36,048 bases of DNA from Planctomycetota bacterium (GCA_029777335.1 JAKOSN010000071.1:1-36048), one strand, 5' to 3'. Shown: positions 24,587-33,727, counted from the first letter of the stretch. The notes: generated by a model from the letters alone, not told the origin. Numbers and translations are program-made.

Positions 24587-25726
24587 TCAGGGGACAAAAG
24601 GGCGAGCCAGACTGGGCACATGGGCGAGCACATGGACCAGCAGAGGACGCATCCATGAAGAGCGTAACAGCCCGGTGACAAACCGACAGCGGCGCTGTGC
24701 GCCACCGAGCAAATCCTGATAACGCCGTTGCCAGGCGTGGGCGAGTCCAGGGTGCCAGCGGTCCATCGCTTGCAGGACCAGGGGGGTAATCGCAACGGCG
24801 GACGCCAGCGCCCAGGCCATCCCCTCGCCGGTGAAGGGTTCGACATAGCCGGCAGCATCGCCAAGCACAAAGAGACCTGGCCCGGCCAGCAAGCGCGCCC
24901 GGCGGGTCAGGGGCGGAGTGCCGCGCCAGGTCAGCGCGGAGAGATCAAGGTGAGCCGTCCATCCCACCTGTCCCAGCAGACGCGCGACCGTGTTGGCAAT
25001 ACTCCCCTGAAGGCGTACCTGTTCCGCGTCCAGGGCAGCGGCCAGGTCCAGACGGCCATCCTCCAACCGCACCAGCCCCACATAGCCCTCGGCACCGCAG
25101 GCCATGAAGATCGTTCCCGGAGTGAAGAACGGCGGGGCCTCGTCGCCGACCGCCCCCGCGCCAATGCGCGCGCCGCGCCGCACCACCACTTCGCACCCTG
25201 GTTCACGGGCGAGCAACTGTCCCTGCAATCCATCGGCGGCCAACAGCACTCGCGTCTGGATCGTCGCCTCCTGCTCTCCCTGGTGCAACAGGATCTGGCG
25301 CATTTGCTCTCCCACAAGTCCCCGACTCGAAGCCTGGGTTCCTGCCAGGAATTGAGCCCCCGCCTGGATCGCTTCCTGAACAAGCGTCGCATCGAGTTGT
25401 TCACGCGACAGGGCGGCACCGAGAGGAAGGGGAACGGTCGCCGTCTTGCCTCCACTTGCCAGACGCAGGGAGTACAGCGGGATCCCACCACGATCCCCCA
25501 CCAGCGATCCCAGCCCCACGGCGGCGAGCGTTTCCAGGGCACGCCGATTCAGGCAGCAGCCACAGACCTTCCAGCGTGGGAAGGGCGCCCGATCGACCAG
25601 CAGGACCTCGATCCCCGCCTGGGCCAGTTGCCGGGCAGCCAGCGCGCCAGCGACCCCTGCGCCGACAACAACCACGGGCCAGGTCCGGGCTGTGCATTGA
25701 CTCAGGGGGAGCGTCGAGGCAATCAT
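24587..25726 (-). CDS. FAD-dependent oxidoreductase (geranylgeranyl reductase/aromatic hydroxylase-like)
   Basis: The 379-residue flavoprotein has the N-terminal dinucleotide fold VVVVGAGVAGALAARQL with GxGxxG at 22-27. A cysteine-rich CGCCLN motif (55-60) is typical of the geranylgeranyl-reductase-like group, and the second FAD motif is LFVLGDAAGYVEPFTGEGM. Such enzymes hydroxylate aromatic rings or reduce prenyl chains. Next to a type III polyketide synthase, oxidation of a resorcinol ring to a quinol is the likely job (inference). The ATG at 25726 overlaps the methyltransferase stop codon by 4 bases (ATGA). The C-terminus has hydrophobic helices. Confidence 0.88.
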   Translation of the reverse strand: MIASTLPLSQCTARTWPVVVVGAGVAGALAARQLAQAGIEVLLVDRAPFPRWKVCGCCLNRRALETLAAVGLGSLVGDRGGIPLYSLRLASGGKTATVPLPLGAALSREQLDATLVQEAIQAGAQFLAGTQASSRGLVGEQMRQILLHQGEQEATIQTRVLLAADGLQGQLLAREPGCEVVVRRGARIGAGAVGDEAPPFFTPGTIFMACGAEGYVGLVRLEDGRLDLAAALDAEQVRLQGSIANTVARLLGQVGWTAHLDLSALTWRGTPPLTRRARLLAGPGLFVLGDAAGYVEPFTGEGMAWALASAVAITPLVLQAMDRWHPGLAHAWQRRYQDLLGGAQRRCRFVTGLLRSSWMRPLLVHVLAHVPSLARPFVP

Positions 25727-26451
25727 CGGTTCGCCTCGGTGCGCTTCCAGGTCAGGAGCATCCGACAGGGCCAACGAGGCGTCACCGTGGCGCCTGGCAA
25801 TCCACCACGCTCCGCCATCTCGCGTAGTTCGGCCAGGGTGAAGGCTCCTTCCACCGAACGCAACCCGTCGTGATGCACCACCTCGGAACGTGTCAGCAAG
25901 CGGGTTCCCAGCCAGGCGAGCAACCAGCCCCTTCGCCCGCGCACCAGATCGTTGAGCAACACCATCTTGCGGGCAGCGCGACCGAGAGCTGCAAGGAAGG
26001 CGAGCGCCTGGTCCTCGGTCAGATGATGGAGAAAGAGCGAGTTGAGCAGCACATCGTAGTCGGTGGGCAACGCTTGGGTGAGCGCATCGAGGAGGAAGAA
26101 CTCAATGGCGGTCTGTTGGGCGCGCGCTTTCTGGCGTGCATGGTCCAGCGCGGTGCTGCTCAGATCGCACCCGCTCAGGGTGAGCGGGAGCCCGGTGCGC
26201 CGCGCTCGCCGTGCCAGCGCGCAGAGAACATCGCCGCCGCCACAGGCAAGATCGAGCACGCGTAGCGGACGGTTGGGATGGGCCAGCGCCAGTTGCGCCA
26301 GCGGCCGCCAGTAACTGCGGGCACTGCCGCTGAGCCGGTTGATTCGCTCCAGGCCGCGCAGCGCGTGCTGATGACGCCCCGGCTCCAGATCGGGGCGATC
26401 CATGATTTCCGGCTGAAGCCGTCTTTCACGCAAGTTCGCCAGAAACGTCAT
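25723..26451 (-). CDS. SAM-dependent class I methyltransferase
   Basis: The 242-residue enzyme has motif I LRVLDLACGGGDV (about 63-75), an acidic CDLSS strand end (motif II), and LLNSLFLHHLTEDQALAFL (motif post-I/III region). GGGSEV-type sequences are absent. It likely methylates a ring hydroxyl or ring carbon of the polyketide product. The ATG at 26451 is preferred because GGGAG lies 5 bases upstream; ATG 26463 and GTG 26466 are alternatives. It is the first gene of the five-gene operon and is divergent from the PP2C gene. Confidence 0.88.
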   Translation of the reverse strand: MTFLANLRERRLQPEIMDRPDLEPGRHQHALRGLERINRLSGSARSYWRPLAQLALAHPNRPLRVLDLACGGGDVLCALARRARRTGLPLTLSGCDLSSTALDHARQKARAQQTAIEFFLLDALTQALPTDYDVLLNSLFLHHLTEDQALAFLAALGRAARKMVLLNDLVRGRRGWLLAWLGTRLLTRSEVVHHDGLRSVEGAFTLAELREMAERGGLPGATVTPRWPCRMLLTWKRTEANR

Positions 26452-26535
26452 CGGCGCTCCCATCACTCTTGCCAGTCTGCGTAGTCTGCCGCTATCGTTG
26501 TAGGAAGAAACCCATCAGTCCGAGGCTGCTTTCTC

Positions 26536-26565
26536 TTGGCTCAACTGCGCAGGCCGGTGTAGAAT
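26536..26565 (+). promoter_or_regulatory. Candidate promoter of the PP2C phosphatase gene
   Basis: TTGGCT (26536-26541) and TAGAAT (26560-26565) are separated by 18 bases, with a further ATA just after. The start codon at 26641 would follow a leader of about 70 bases. Confidence 0.4.
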
Positions 26566-26640
26566 ATAGCGCTTGGTCCGCACCACCGCCTGGGGGCCAC
26601 GACAACGGCAACCTCTTCTTTCCTGTTTCGGAGCACTGTC

Positions 26641-27378
26641 ATGGCGGACTTTGTCATTCATGTTGGCAGTCGATCTGCGCAAGGCCGACGACCCAACAAC
26701 GAAGACCGCTGCGTGGCCGATCTCAAGCGTCATGTCTTTCTGGTCGCTGACGGTATGGGCGGCCAGGAAGAGGGAGAGAAAGCCAGTGGCATGGCGGCCG
26801 ATCTCATTCCGCGCCTCGTGCAGGATCGCATGGCCAACCACGAAACCCCGGATCAGGCGGTTCGTCATGCCCTGGATGAAGCCAACAAGGCCATCATCCA
26901 GGCCAGCTCCAATCAGCGCCCCGGACGCCGCATGGGGACCACCGCCGTGGTTGCCGTGCAGCAGGACGACAAGTTCTGGGTCGCCAATCTCGGCGATAGT
27001 CGGGCCTATCTCATCCGCAAGGATCGCGTCGAACTCCTCACCATTGATCACTCCGTGGCCGATGCCCTGGTTCGCAACGGCGCCTTGACAGTGGCCCAGG
27101 CGCGGAACAGCCCCTGGAAGCACGTCCTCTACAAATTCCTCGGTTGCGTCGAGATGACCGAAGGGGCAGACATCCGTCCCTTCACACCTGTGGCAGGAGA
27201 TCGTCTCTTGCTGGCCACCGACGGGATGACCAACCATGTCACCGATGAGGATCTCCTCCAACTGGTCACGCGGTTTTCTCATCCCCAGGAGCTGGCCGAT
27301 TACCTGGTCGAACTTGCCCTGGAACGTGGTTCCAAGGATAACGTCACCTGTATCCTGGTGGCGTTCGACGCCGAATAA
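26641..27378 (+). CDS. PP2C-family (PPM) serine/threonine protein phosphatase
   Basis: This metal-dependent phosphatase usually reverses Hanks-type kinase signalling. The 245-residue product is a catalytic domain only, with no membrane segment. All main motifs are visible: GRRPNNEDR (motif 1), FLVADGMGGQEEGEKAS (motif 2 with metal-binding Asp-Gly), MGTTAVVAVQQDD, NLGDSRAYLI, ITIDHSVAD-like TIDHS, LLATDGMTNHVTDEDL (metal Asp) and GSKDNVTCILV. No kinase gene is in the window. It converges with the PAP2 gene. Confidence 0.95.
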   Translation: MADFVIHVGSRSAQGRRPNNEDRCVADLKRHVFLVADGMGGQEEGEKASGMAADLIPRLVQDRMANHETPDQAVRHALDEANKAIIQASSNQRPGRRMGTTAVVAVQQDDKFWVANLGDSRAYLIRKDRVELLTIDHSVADALVRNGALTVAQARNSPWKHVLYKFLGCVEMTEGADIRPFTPVAGDRLLLATDGMTNHVTDEDLLQLVTRFSHPQELADYLVELALERGSKDNVTCILVAFDAE

Positions 27379-27382
27379 GCCC

Positions 27383-27397
27383 CCCGCTTCCGGCGGG
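27383..27397. terminator. Short hairpin between convergent PP2C and PAP2 genes
   Basis: CCCGC (27383-27387) pairs with GCGGG (27393-27397) around TTCCG, in the 23-base space between two convergent stop codons. There is no clear T-run, so the call is weak. Confidence 0.3.
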
Positions 27398-27401
27398 CCC
27401 T

Positions 27402-28154
27402 TCAGGAACTCTCCACGCGCTCGGTGACGGGGATCGAAACGGACGCCTCCACCGGCGCGGGCTGCAATCGGCGCACACTTTCCACCCCCGAGATACAAAC
27501 GCTGAGCCAGGCTGCGCCCAGGCAGAAGCCCCCTATCACATCGCTTAAGTAGTGGGCTCCCAGATAGATGCGGCTGAAACCGATCCCCAGAATCAACAGC
27601 CCCGCCCCGCCCACGATGGCCAGGCGCGCCCTGCGCTGCTCCGTGGCAAGCCAGAGCAGATACGCCAGAAACCCGAACCCGACCATGGACGCCGTGGAGT
27701 GTCCGCTGGGAAAACTGGCGTTGTTCTCGTGCACCAGGGCATCCTTGGTCTCGGGGCGCTCGCGGCCATACGCCACTTTCAATCCCTGGTTCAGCAGTGC
27801 GCTGATGATCATCGTCCCCAGCCAAACCACAGCCAGCAGTCGACGCCGACGCCACCACAGGAAGACCGCCACCAGAGGAACAAGGATTCGTAATATCTCC
27901 CAGGCGCCCAGCCATGTGAGCAGATAAAAGGCATAGCGCACCGCTGACCACTGCGCACGATGCTCCTTCATGGCCAGGCTCAGGTTCACATCGAAGCGGG
28001 TCAGGTCGCCGTGCCGATCGATCCCCTGCGCAATGCCCAGGAAGACTCCCAGCAACAGGACGGTGAGGAGAAGTCCCACGGTCAGATGCAACCCGAGGTA
28101 CTCACTCCGCGAGAGTCGCCGACTCACAAAGTTGCGGAGCCCGGTGGAGGCCAT
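27402..28154 (-). CDS. PAP2-family membrane phosphatase
   Basis: Family members dephosphorylate lipids such as phosphatidic acid or undecaprenyl pyrophosphate at the membrane. The 250-residue product has about six membrane helices and the full three-part motif: KVAYGRERP (Lys126 to Pro134, KX6RP), SFPSGHS (PSGH 149-152), and SRIYLGAHYLSD (SRX5HX3D, 194-205). The start at 28154 has GAGGA 9 bases upstream; the longer frame to 28265 overlaps the divergent gene. The exact lipid substrate is not known. Confidence 0.93.
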   Translation of the reverse strand: MASTGLRNFVSRRLSRSEYLGLHLTVGLLLTVLLLGVFLGIAQGIDRHGDLTRFDVNLSLAMKEHRAQWSAVRYAFYLLTWLGAWEILRILVPLVAVFLWWRRRRLLAVVWLGTMIISALLNQGLKVAYGRERPETKDALVHENNASFPSGHSTASMVGFGFLAYLLWLATEQRRARLAIVGGAGLLILGIGFSRIYLGAHYLSDVIGGFCLGAAWLSVCISGVESVRRLQPAPVEASVSIPVTERVESS

Positions 28155-28243
28155 CAGCGTCGGTCCTCTGGATGATCGCTCTTCCGATATTCGCCCTCGT
28201 TCAATTATGGTAAGATAATTCGGTTGTAACAAGGAAGTTCCTG

Positions 28244-29353
28244 ATGTCGCGTGCCGCTCGACCACGCCTGGCCATTCTCGGCGCTGGCCCCATGGGGCTG
28301 GAGGCGGGGCTGTGCGCCTCCCACTTTAAACTTCCTTTTACGATCTACGAACGTGGTGAAGTGGGGCAGCACCTGCGCCAGTGGGGCCATGTGCGCCTCT
28401 TCACGCCGTTCGGGATGACCACGACACCTCTGGGGTGCTCCGCCTTACGCACCGAACATCCGCATCAGGACTGGCCGGGAGAACACGACCTGCTCACGGG
28501 ACGCGAGTTGCTTAGCCGCTATCTCGAACCACTGGCGCGCTTACCACAGCTTGCGAATCAACTGCAAACCCGTACCGAGGTTCTCCAGGTGGCGCGGCGC
28601 GGGTATCTGCGCACCGATCCCCTGGATGCTTCGCGGCGCAAACAGCCGTTCCTCCTGCTCGTGCGCGATGCCGAGCAGCGCGAACGGATCGACGAGGCGG
28701 AGATCATTCTCGATTGTACCGGGGTCTACAGCCGACCGCGCTGGGTCGGGGAAGGCGGGATCCCGGCGCGCGGCGAGCAGACCGCCCGAGCCCACTTTGC
28801 CCACGGCGTGGAAGATGTCCTCGGCGAGCGGCGAGCACACTATGCTGGGAAAACCATTCTGGTGGTGGGGGCTGGATACTCAGCGGCCACCACGGTCTGC
28901 AACCTCGCCACCCTGGCAGAAACGGAGCAAGGGACATGGGTGATCTGGGTCGCGCGCGGTCCGGGCAGTCAACCAATTCGCCGATTCGCCAGTGATCCGC
29001 TCCGGGAACGCGATCGCCTGGCGATGCGCGCCAACATGCTGGCCACCCGCCCCGAAGGGAATGTTGAGTTCCATCCCGCCACGGTCATCGAGGCCCTCCT
29101 CGGGCCGCACCAGGATTCGTTCGAGGTGCAGGCGCGCTGTGCCGGGCGCCCCAGAAAGTGGCAGGTGGAACGAATCATCGCCAACGTGGGTTATCGTCCC
29201 GAGACCACCCTGACCGAGGAACTCCTTCCCGACGAACCAGATTACCATGTGCTGGGAGCGAAGAGCACAGGCGAGAACTCGCTCTTTTTGCTGCACCGGG
29301 GTTTTGAACAGATGCGGACGCTTTTTGAGAAGATCAGCAAGCGGTCCGTGTGA
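28244..29353 (+). CDS. FAD/NAD(P)-binding flavoprotein (monooxygenase/thioredoxin-reductase-like)
   Basis: The 369-residue protein has two dinucleotide-binding folds: LAILGAGPMGLEAGL at the N-terminus (GxGxxG 13-18) and ILVVGAGYSAATTVCNL near residue 206. This is the FAD plus NADPH arrangement of class B flavin monooxygenases and related enzymes. Between them ILDCTGVYSRPRW and later IANVGYRPETTLTEELL fit the ATG/GD motifs. AAGGA lies 8 bases before the ATG. No substrate is indicated by the neighbours. Confidence 0.82.
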   Translation: MSRAARPRLAILGAGPMGLEAGLCASHFKLPFTIYERGEVGQHLRQWGHVRLFTPFGMTTTPLGCSALRTEHPHQDWPGEHDLLTGRELLSRYLEPLARLPQLANQLQTRTEVLQVARRGYLRTDPLDASRRKQPFLLLVRDAEQRERIDEAEIILDCTGVYSRPRWVGEGGIPARGEQTARAHFAHGVEDVLGERRAHYAGKTILVVGAGYSAATTVCNLATLAETEQGTWVIWVARGPGSQPIRRFASDPLRERDRLAMRANMLATRPEGNVEFHPATVIEALLGPHQDSFEVQARCAGRPRKWQVERIIANVGYRPETTLTEELLPDEPDYHVLGAKSTGENSLFLLHRGFEQMRTLFEKISKRSV

Positions 29354-29358
29354 AACGA

Positions 29359-29393
29359 CAACGACGCGCGACTGGGAGCGCCGCGCGTCGTTG
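29359..29393. terminator. Strong hairpin between convergent genes
   Basis: CAACGACGCGCG (29359-29370) pairs perfectly over 12 bp with 29382-29393, around an 11-base loop. It starts 6 bases after the flavoprotein stop codon and lies before the convergent EF-hand gene. No T-run follows, so termination is likely but not certain. Confidence 0.5.
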
Positions 29394-29424
29394 GCTGGTC
29401 GGTCAGGAGAGAGGTCGGCGCGGC

Positions 29425-31272
29425 TCAACCGCCCCGGCCTCCGCGTCCTCCGCGTCCCCCGCCAGAGTTGCCGTTGCTCCCGCCGCGATTCCCCCCGAAA
29501 CCGCCACGCCCCCCGCCAAACGAGGAGCGGCGTTCTTCGGAGTATTTCTTGTACTGTTCGCGCGTCAGCTGGCCGTTGGTGATGCCGTTCTTCTTGGCCC
29601 AGTCTTCCATCCCCTGACGGAAGAACCCATTCACCTCGGAAAGGACGATGACATCCTTCCCCTTGGCCATGCTATCAAACATTCGATCGGTCGAATCGCC
29701 GCCGGAGCCATTGCCCTGGCCGCCGAAACCTCCAAAGCCACCCGGACGTCCACCACCAAAGCCGCCCTGGCGCCCACCAAAGCCACCCGGACTACCCCCA
29801 GGGCCGCCAGTCCCACTCGGGGCGCCGAAGCCACCCGGAGTGCCCGGACGTCCGCCCCGGCCAGGACCACCCGAACCGTTGGAGGCGGACTGCTCGCTGC
29901 CCCGCCCGCCACGGCGATCTTCCTTGGCGACGGTTGCCGAGCCGTTCTTGTCGGAAAGCGCGAGGGCGACCGGAACGATCTTGCCGTTCCGCAGAATCTC
30001 TTCGACGGTGATGAAGCCATCGCCATTGCGATCGAGCTTCATGAAGTCATCGAGCGAATAATCGCTGACCTTCCACTCGTAGAGGGCCACCTGGGCATCC
30101 TTGTCGGTGTCCAGTTCGGTGAACCACTTGGGCAGATCCTTGGGGAGGTTGGTCGAACGGTAAACCACGGCGACCTTGCGTTCTTCCTGCTTGGGCGGAG
30201 CGATGGAAGCCCCCTCGGGCTCGCCCCAACCGCCACGATCACCCCAACCGCCGCGATCACCCCAACCACCACGATCGCCCCAGCCACCCTGATTCTGATC
30301 CTGACCGAATTGTTGTTCCATGAAAGCGCGGAAGTAGTCGCGATACTCGTTTTGATCGATCACGCCGTCGTGGTTGGTGTCCCACTTGTCGCGTTCCGCC
30401 TTGAGCGAATCGGACATTTCATCGTAGTTGAGGACACCATCGCCGTTCTGGTCGCGCCAGCGGAAGTTACGTTCCATGTTGGCGTCCGAGTTCCAGCCAC
30501 GGCTACTCCCCCGATCACCGCGATCTCCACGATCCCCACGACCACCCCAGGGCGATCCGCTGCCGTTGTCGCCGCCACGTCCTCCCCAGGGCGGAGGACC
30601 GCCCTGATTTTGTGATCCCTCGGGGGTTTGCGGGGCGCCCGGTCCCTGGGTGAACGATCCCGGACCGCCGCTGCCCGGAGGAGATCCTCCCCCGAATCGA
30701 CTGCTACGTGCCTGTCGCGCCGCTTCGGCTTCGGGAGATTTGGAATATTCGATGAATTGTTCCTTGCTGATCGAGGTGCTGCGCACGCCCGTGCGCTGCA
30801 TCCATTGATCCAGTCCGCTGCGCACGCGCGCCAATCGACCATCGTCGAGAGGAATGCTGGGCTCGCCACGCGACAGGATGTTCCAGATCGCCTCGGGGTC
30901 GGAAGAGCGGCCAAAACCGCCACGCCCCCCGAAACCACCCGGAGCACCACCACCGGGCTGCCCGCCGCCATTGTCGGAGCGACCGAAGCCACCGCGTCCC
31001 CCGAAGCCACCCGGCTGGCCGCCGAAGCCACCCGGCTGGCCACCGGGTTGCCCTTGCTGGAACTGAACAGAGGTGCCACCTGGCTGGCCGCCGAACTGAA
31101 TAGTGGGGCCACCCGGTTGTCCACCGTTATCGGAGCGACCAAAACCACCGCGCCCCCCGAAGCCACCGCGCCCGCCTCCCCCACCGGGGAACTGCGTCAA
31201 GCCCGTGTTGGGGGCCAGAACGAGCGCCAGGCCGCCGACGAGAAGAATTAGTGCGAGGTATCTCATTCGCAT
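29425..31272 (-). CDS. Secreted glycine-rich EF-hand protein
   Basis: The 615-residue product has a signal-like start (MRMRYLALILLVGGLALVLA). Gly-rich low-complexity stretches (GGFGGRGGFG, QPGGFGG, WGDRGG repeats) separate globular segments. EF-hand calcium loops are DQNGDGVLNYDE (about 272-283), DTNHDGVIDQNE (about 297) and DRNGDGFITVEE (about 412). A degenerate one (DTDKDAQVALYE) lies near 387. EF-hand proteins of this build are common in planctomycetes and are thought to be extracellular. The start at 31272 has GGAG 8 bases upstream; the frame extends to 31374 but that part is not signal-like. Function unknown. Confidence 0.85.
   Translation of the reverse strand: MRMRYLALILLVGGLALVLAPNTGLTQFPGGGGGRGGFGGRGGFGRSDNGGQPGGPTIQFGGQPGGTSVQFQQGQPGGQPGGFGGQPGGFGGRGGFGRSDNGGGQPGGGAPGGFGGRGGFGRSSDPEAIWNILSRGEPSIPLDDGRLARVRSGLDQWMQRTGVRSTSISKEQFIEYSKSPEAEAARQARSSRFGGGSPPGSGGPGSFTQGPGAPQTPEGSQNQGGPPPWGGRGGDNGSGSPWGGRGDRGDRGDRGSSRGWNSDANMERNFRWRDQNGDGVLNYDEMSDSLKAERDKWDTNHDGVIDQNEYRDYFRAFMEQQFGQDQNQGGWGDRGGWGDRGGWGDRGGWGEPEGASIAPPKQEERKVAVVYRSTNLPKDLPKWFTELDTDKDAQVALYEWKVSDYSLDDFMKLDRNGDGFITVEEILRNGKIVPVALALSDKNGSATVAKEDRRGGRGSEQSASNGSGGPGRGGRPGTPGGFGAPSGTGGPGGSPGGFGGRQGGFGGGRPGGFGGFGGQGNGSGGDSTDRMFDSMAKGKDVIVLSEVNGFFRQGMEDWAKKNGITNGQLTREQYKKYSEERRSSFGGGRGGFGGNRGGSNGNSGGGRGGRGGRGG
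30222..30289 (-). repeat. 18-base tandem repeat coding for WGDRGG units
   Basis: Three or four near-identical 18-base units within the EF-hand gene encode WGDRGG repeats ending in WGEPEG. They differ mainly at wobble positions (CGC/CAC and CCA/CCG variants), which suggests selection on the protein repeat. Confidence 0.7.
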
Positions 31273-31436
31273 CGGGTGTACTCCGATTTGCCCAGGGCTC
31301 CCGTTGCCAGTCTGCCTCATCCCACGAGTCTTTTCTCTGCCCAGGATATGCGGTCCTGGCATTTTAACACCCAATGATTAGTAGAAGATGAGAGTTTCCA
31401 TTCTCCGTCGGATTTGTCCTGACAACGCCGAGTGGG

Positions 31437-32312
31437 TTACCGGAAATAGCTTTGATCGCGTTTCTCGTATTCCTTGTACCCAAGCAACTCATAGAGTTCC
31501 GCCCGTGTGAGCATTTCGGGCAGAAGCTCTTGTTGCTGACCATGTTGCAGCACATGCTCCAGCGTCTTCCGAGCCGCCTGCAGCGCCATGCGCAGGGTTG
31601 TCACCGGGAAGAGAACCAGACGATACCCCATCTGCCCAAGGGTTGTCACGTCGAGATTGGGACTGCGTCCAAACTCGGTCATATTCGCCAGCAGAGGAGC
31701 CGGCACCGCCCGAGCAAAAGCAGCAAACTCCTCGGCGGTTTCCAGCGCCTCGGGGAAGATGGCATCGGCCCCCGCCTGCAGATAGAGCTGGGCGCGGCGG
31801 ACCGCATCCTCGAACCCTGTTACTCCTCGGGCATCGGTGCGCGCGATGATCACAAAATCGGGGTCGGTGCGGGCGGCCACGGCGGCGCGCACCTTGGCGG
31901 CCATCGCCTCCGGCTCAACCAGACTTTTCCCCGACAGATGACCACAGCGCTTGGGGAGGTGCTGATCCTCCAGGTGGATCCCCGCCACCCCCGCCTCCTC
32001 GAACAACTGCACGGTGCGTTCCACGTTCAGCGCCTCGCCAAATCCAGTGTCGGCATCGCTGAGCAGCGGCAAAGACGTGCCGCGCGTGATGGTGCGTGCA
32101 TGATCGACAAAATCGTTCAGAGTGAGTAATCCGACATCGGGGATACCCAGAGAAGCCGACAGGGCCGCTCCGGAGAGATATACTGCCTGATAGCCGAGCT
32201 GCTCCGCCATGCGTGCCACGAGAGCGTTGAACACGCCGGGCACCGGGAGAACGCCTGCGGTCCAGGCGTCGCGCAGGCGGCGGCCAGGGGAGGTCCGTCG
32301 AGAGGATGCCAT
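31437..32312 (-). CDS. prpB: Isocitrate lyase/PEP mutase-family lyase, likely 2-methylisocitrate lyase
   Basis: This family cleaves 2-methylisocitrate to pyruvate and succinate in the methylcitrate cycle of propionate breakdown. The 291-residue length fits. The catalytic loop PKRCGH (120-125, Cys123) and metal-binding SDADTGFG (85-92) and LEDQHLPK are visible. VPGVFNALVARMAEQLGYQAVYLSGAA matches the substrate phosphate/carboxylate region. No prpC or prpD lies nearby, so a related lyase (for example an oxaloacetate or phosphonate enzyme) is a lesser alternative. Confidence 0.88.
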   Translation of the reverse strand: MASSRRTSPGRRLRDAWTAGVLPVPGVFNALVARMAEQLGYQAVYLSGAALSASLGIPDVGLLTLNDFVDHARTITRGTSLPLLSDADTGFGEALNVERTVQLFEEAGVAGIHLEDQHLPKRCGHLSGKSLVEPEAMAAKVRAAVAARTDPDFVIIARTDARGVTGFEDAVRRAQLYLQAGADAIFPEALETAEEFAAFARAVPAPLLANMTEFGRSPNLDVTTLGQMGYRLVLFPVTTLRMALQAARKTLEHVLQHGQQQELLPEMLTRAELYELLGYKEYEKRDQSYFR

Positions 32313-32362
32313 GCGATGCGGTCCTTCCGTGTGAGGCCACGTGACAGTGAGGAGATGATTTT

Positions 32363-33727
32363 ATGGTGCTAGAACCGCAACGACAGAGGCACGGACAGGC
32401 TTTTTACTGGTTGGTCGGCCTCCTGGTCGTGGTGTTGCTTGTGCTGGTCGGCATTCAGGTGTACAACCGCTTTTTCCTCTACGAGCGCGATGAGGAGCGG
32501 ATCCGCAAACTCCAGGAAGCGGGGATCAAGAATGAGCATCCCGCGGCGACCACCTCGCAGGACTGGCCGCAATGGCGCGGACTCTATCGCGACGGCATTG
32601 CCTCCGGCGAGGGACTGCTCACGGCCTGGCCGGAAGATCTCCTCTCGACCCGGCAGCGCTGGGAAGTCTCCGTGGGCGATGGCTACTCCTCGATCGCCGT
32701 CGCCGACGGGCGCGTTTACACCACCTACCAGGAAGGCCAGCGCGAGATGGTCGCCTGCTGGGACGCCGAGACCGGGAAGGAACTGTGGAAGTTCGCCTAC
32801 GATTCCCACTATGACTCCCGCGAGGGCTCTGGACCGCGGAGCACTCCCACGGTGGATGGCGATCGAGTCTACACGGTCGGGGGCGCCGGGGTGATGCACT
32901 GCCTGGAGGCAAAAACGGGCAAGAAACTCTGGGAGAAGGATCTGCTGAAGGAGTTCAAGGCCAACAATCTGCAGTGGGGTGTCTCGTTCTCCCCCCTGAT
33001 CGAGGGCGATCTGGTGCTAACCAACCCCGGCGGACCTGGGGGTTACTCGATCGTGGCCCTGGACAAGCTGACCGGCGAGGTGCGCTGGCACAGTCAGGAC
33101 GATGTGGCGGGGTACAGTTCTCCGGTGATCAGCACCGCCTGTGGAGTGCGCCAGGTGCTCTTCTTCACCGGCAGTGCGCTGGTCAGCCTCAATCCCAAGG
33201 ATGGCAAGCTCTACTGGCGTTATCCCTGGCGGACCAACTACGAGTGCAACGTCGCCACCCCCATTGCCCTGGACAACTATGTCTTCATCTCCTCGGGGTA
33301 TGGCAAGGGTTGTGCGCTGGTGGAGGTGGAAAAACAGGGCGACGGCAGCTTGCAGGCGCGCAAGGTCTATCATTCGCGAGTGATGCGCAATCACATGGCG
33401 ACCTGTGTTTTCCACGCGGGGCATCTGTACGGCTTCAACGAGGGAAGTTTGACCTGCATCCAGTTTGCCAGCGGAGAGCGCTGCTGGGAGGAAGCGAAGT
33501 TTGGCAAGGGCTCGCTCCTGCTGGCGGGGAACAACCTGATTGTGCTGGGCGACAACGGCACGTTGGCGTTGGTGGAGGCCAGCCCCGAAGGATTCCATGA
33601 AAAGGGGAGTTGCCAGGTCTTCGATGGTTCCAACAAGAATCGCTGCTGGAGCATGCCGGTGCTGGCCAACGGTCGTCTCTATGTGCGCGACATGAAACGA
33701 CTGCTTTGCATCGATTTGCGTCAATGA
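32363..33727 (+). CDS. Membrane-anchored PQQ-type beta-propeller protein
   Basis: The 454-residue product has one N-terminal membrane helix (about 14-33), a short coil, then QDWPQWRGLYRDGIASGEGL, the entry seen in planctomycete PQQ-like/WD40-like propeller proteins. Repeated blades follow with W-D/L-x-TGKELW and TGKKLWEKDL-type ends. The fold is an eight-bladed propeller lying outside the membrane; many members do not bind PQQ. GGAG lies 8 bases before the ATG. The gene is followed by a strong terminator. Function unknown, perhaps a protein-binding or assembly factor. Confidence 0.85.
   Translation: MVLEPQRQRHGQAFYWLVGLLVVVLLVLVGIQVYNRFFLYERDEERIRKLQEAGIKNEHPAATTSQDWPQWRGLYRDGIASGEGLLTAWPEDLLSTRQRWEVSVGDGYSSIAVADGRVYTTYQEGQREMVACWDAETGKELWKFAYDSHYDSREGSGPRSTPTVDGDRVYTVGGAGVMHCLEAKTGKKLWEKDLLKEFKANNLQWGVSFSPLIEGDLVLTNPGGPGGYSIVALDKLTGEVRWHSQDDVAGYSSPVISTACGVRQVLFFTGSALVSLNPKDGKLYWRYPWRTNYECNVATPIALDNYVFISSGYGKGCALVEVEKQGDGSLQARKVYHSRVMRNHMATCVFHAGHLYGFNEGSLTCIQFASGERCWEEAKFGKGSLLLAGNNLIVLGDNGTLALVEASPEGFHEKGSCQVFDGSNKNRCWSMPVLANGRLYVRDMKRLLCIDLRQ

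Noticed and set aside
26515..27951. Minus-strand 478-codon ORF opposite the PP2C gene
   Set aside because: It is antisense to a well-supported phosphatase and lacks protein-like features.
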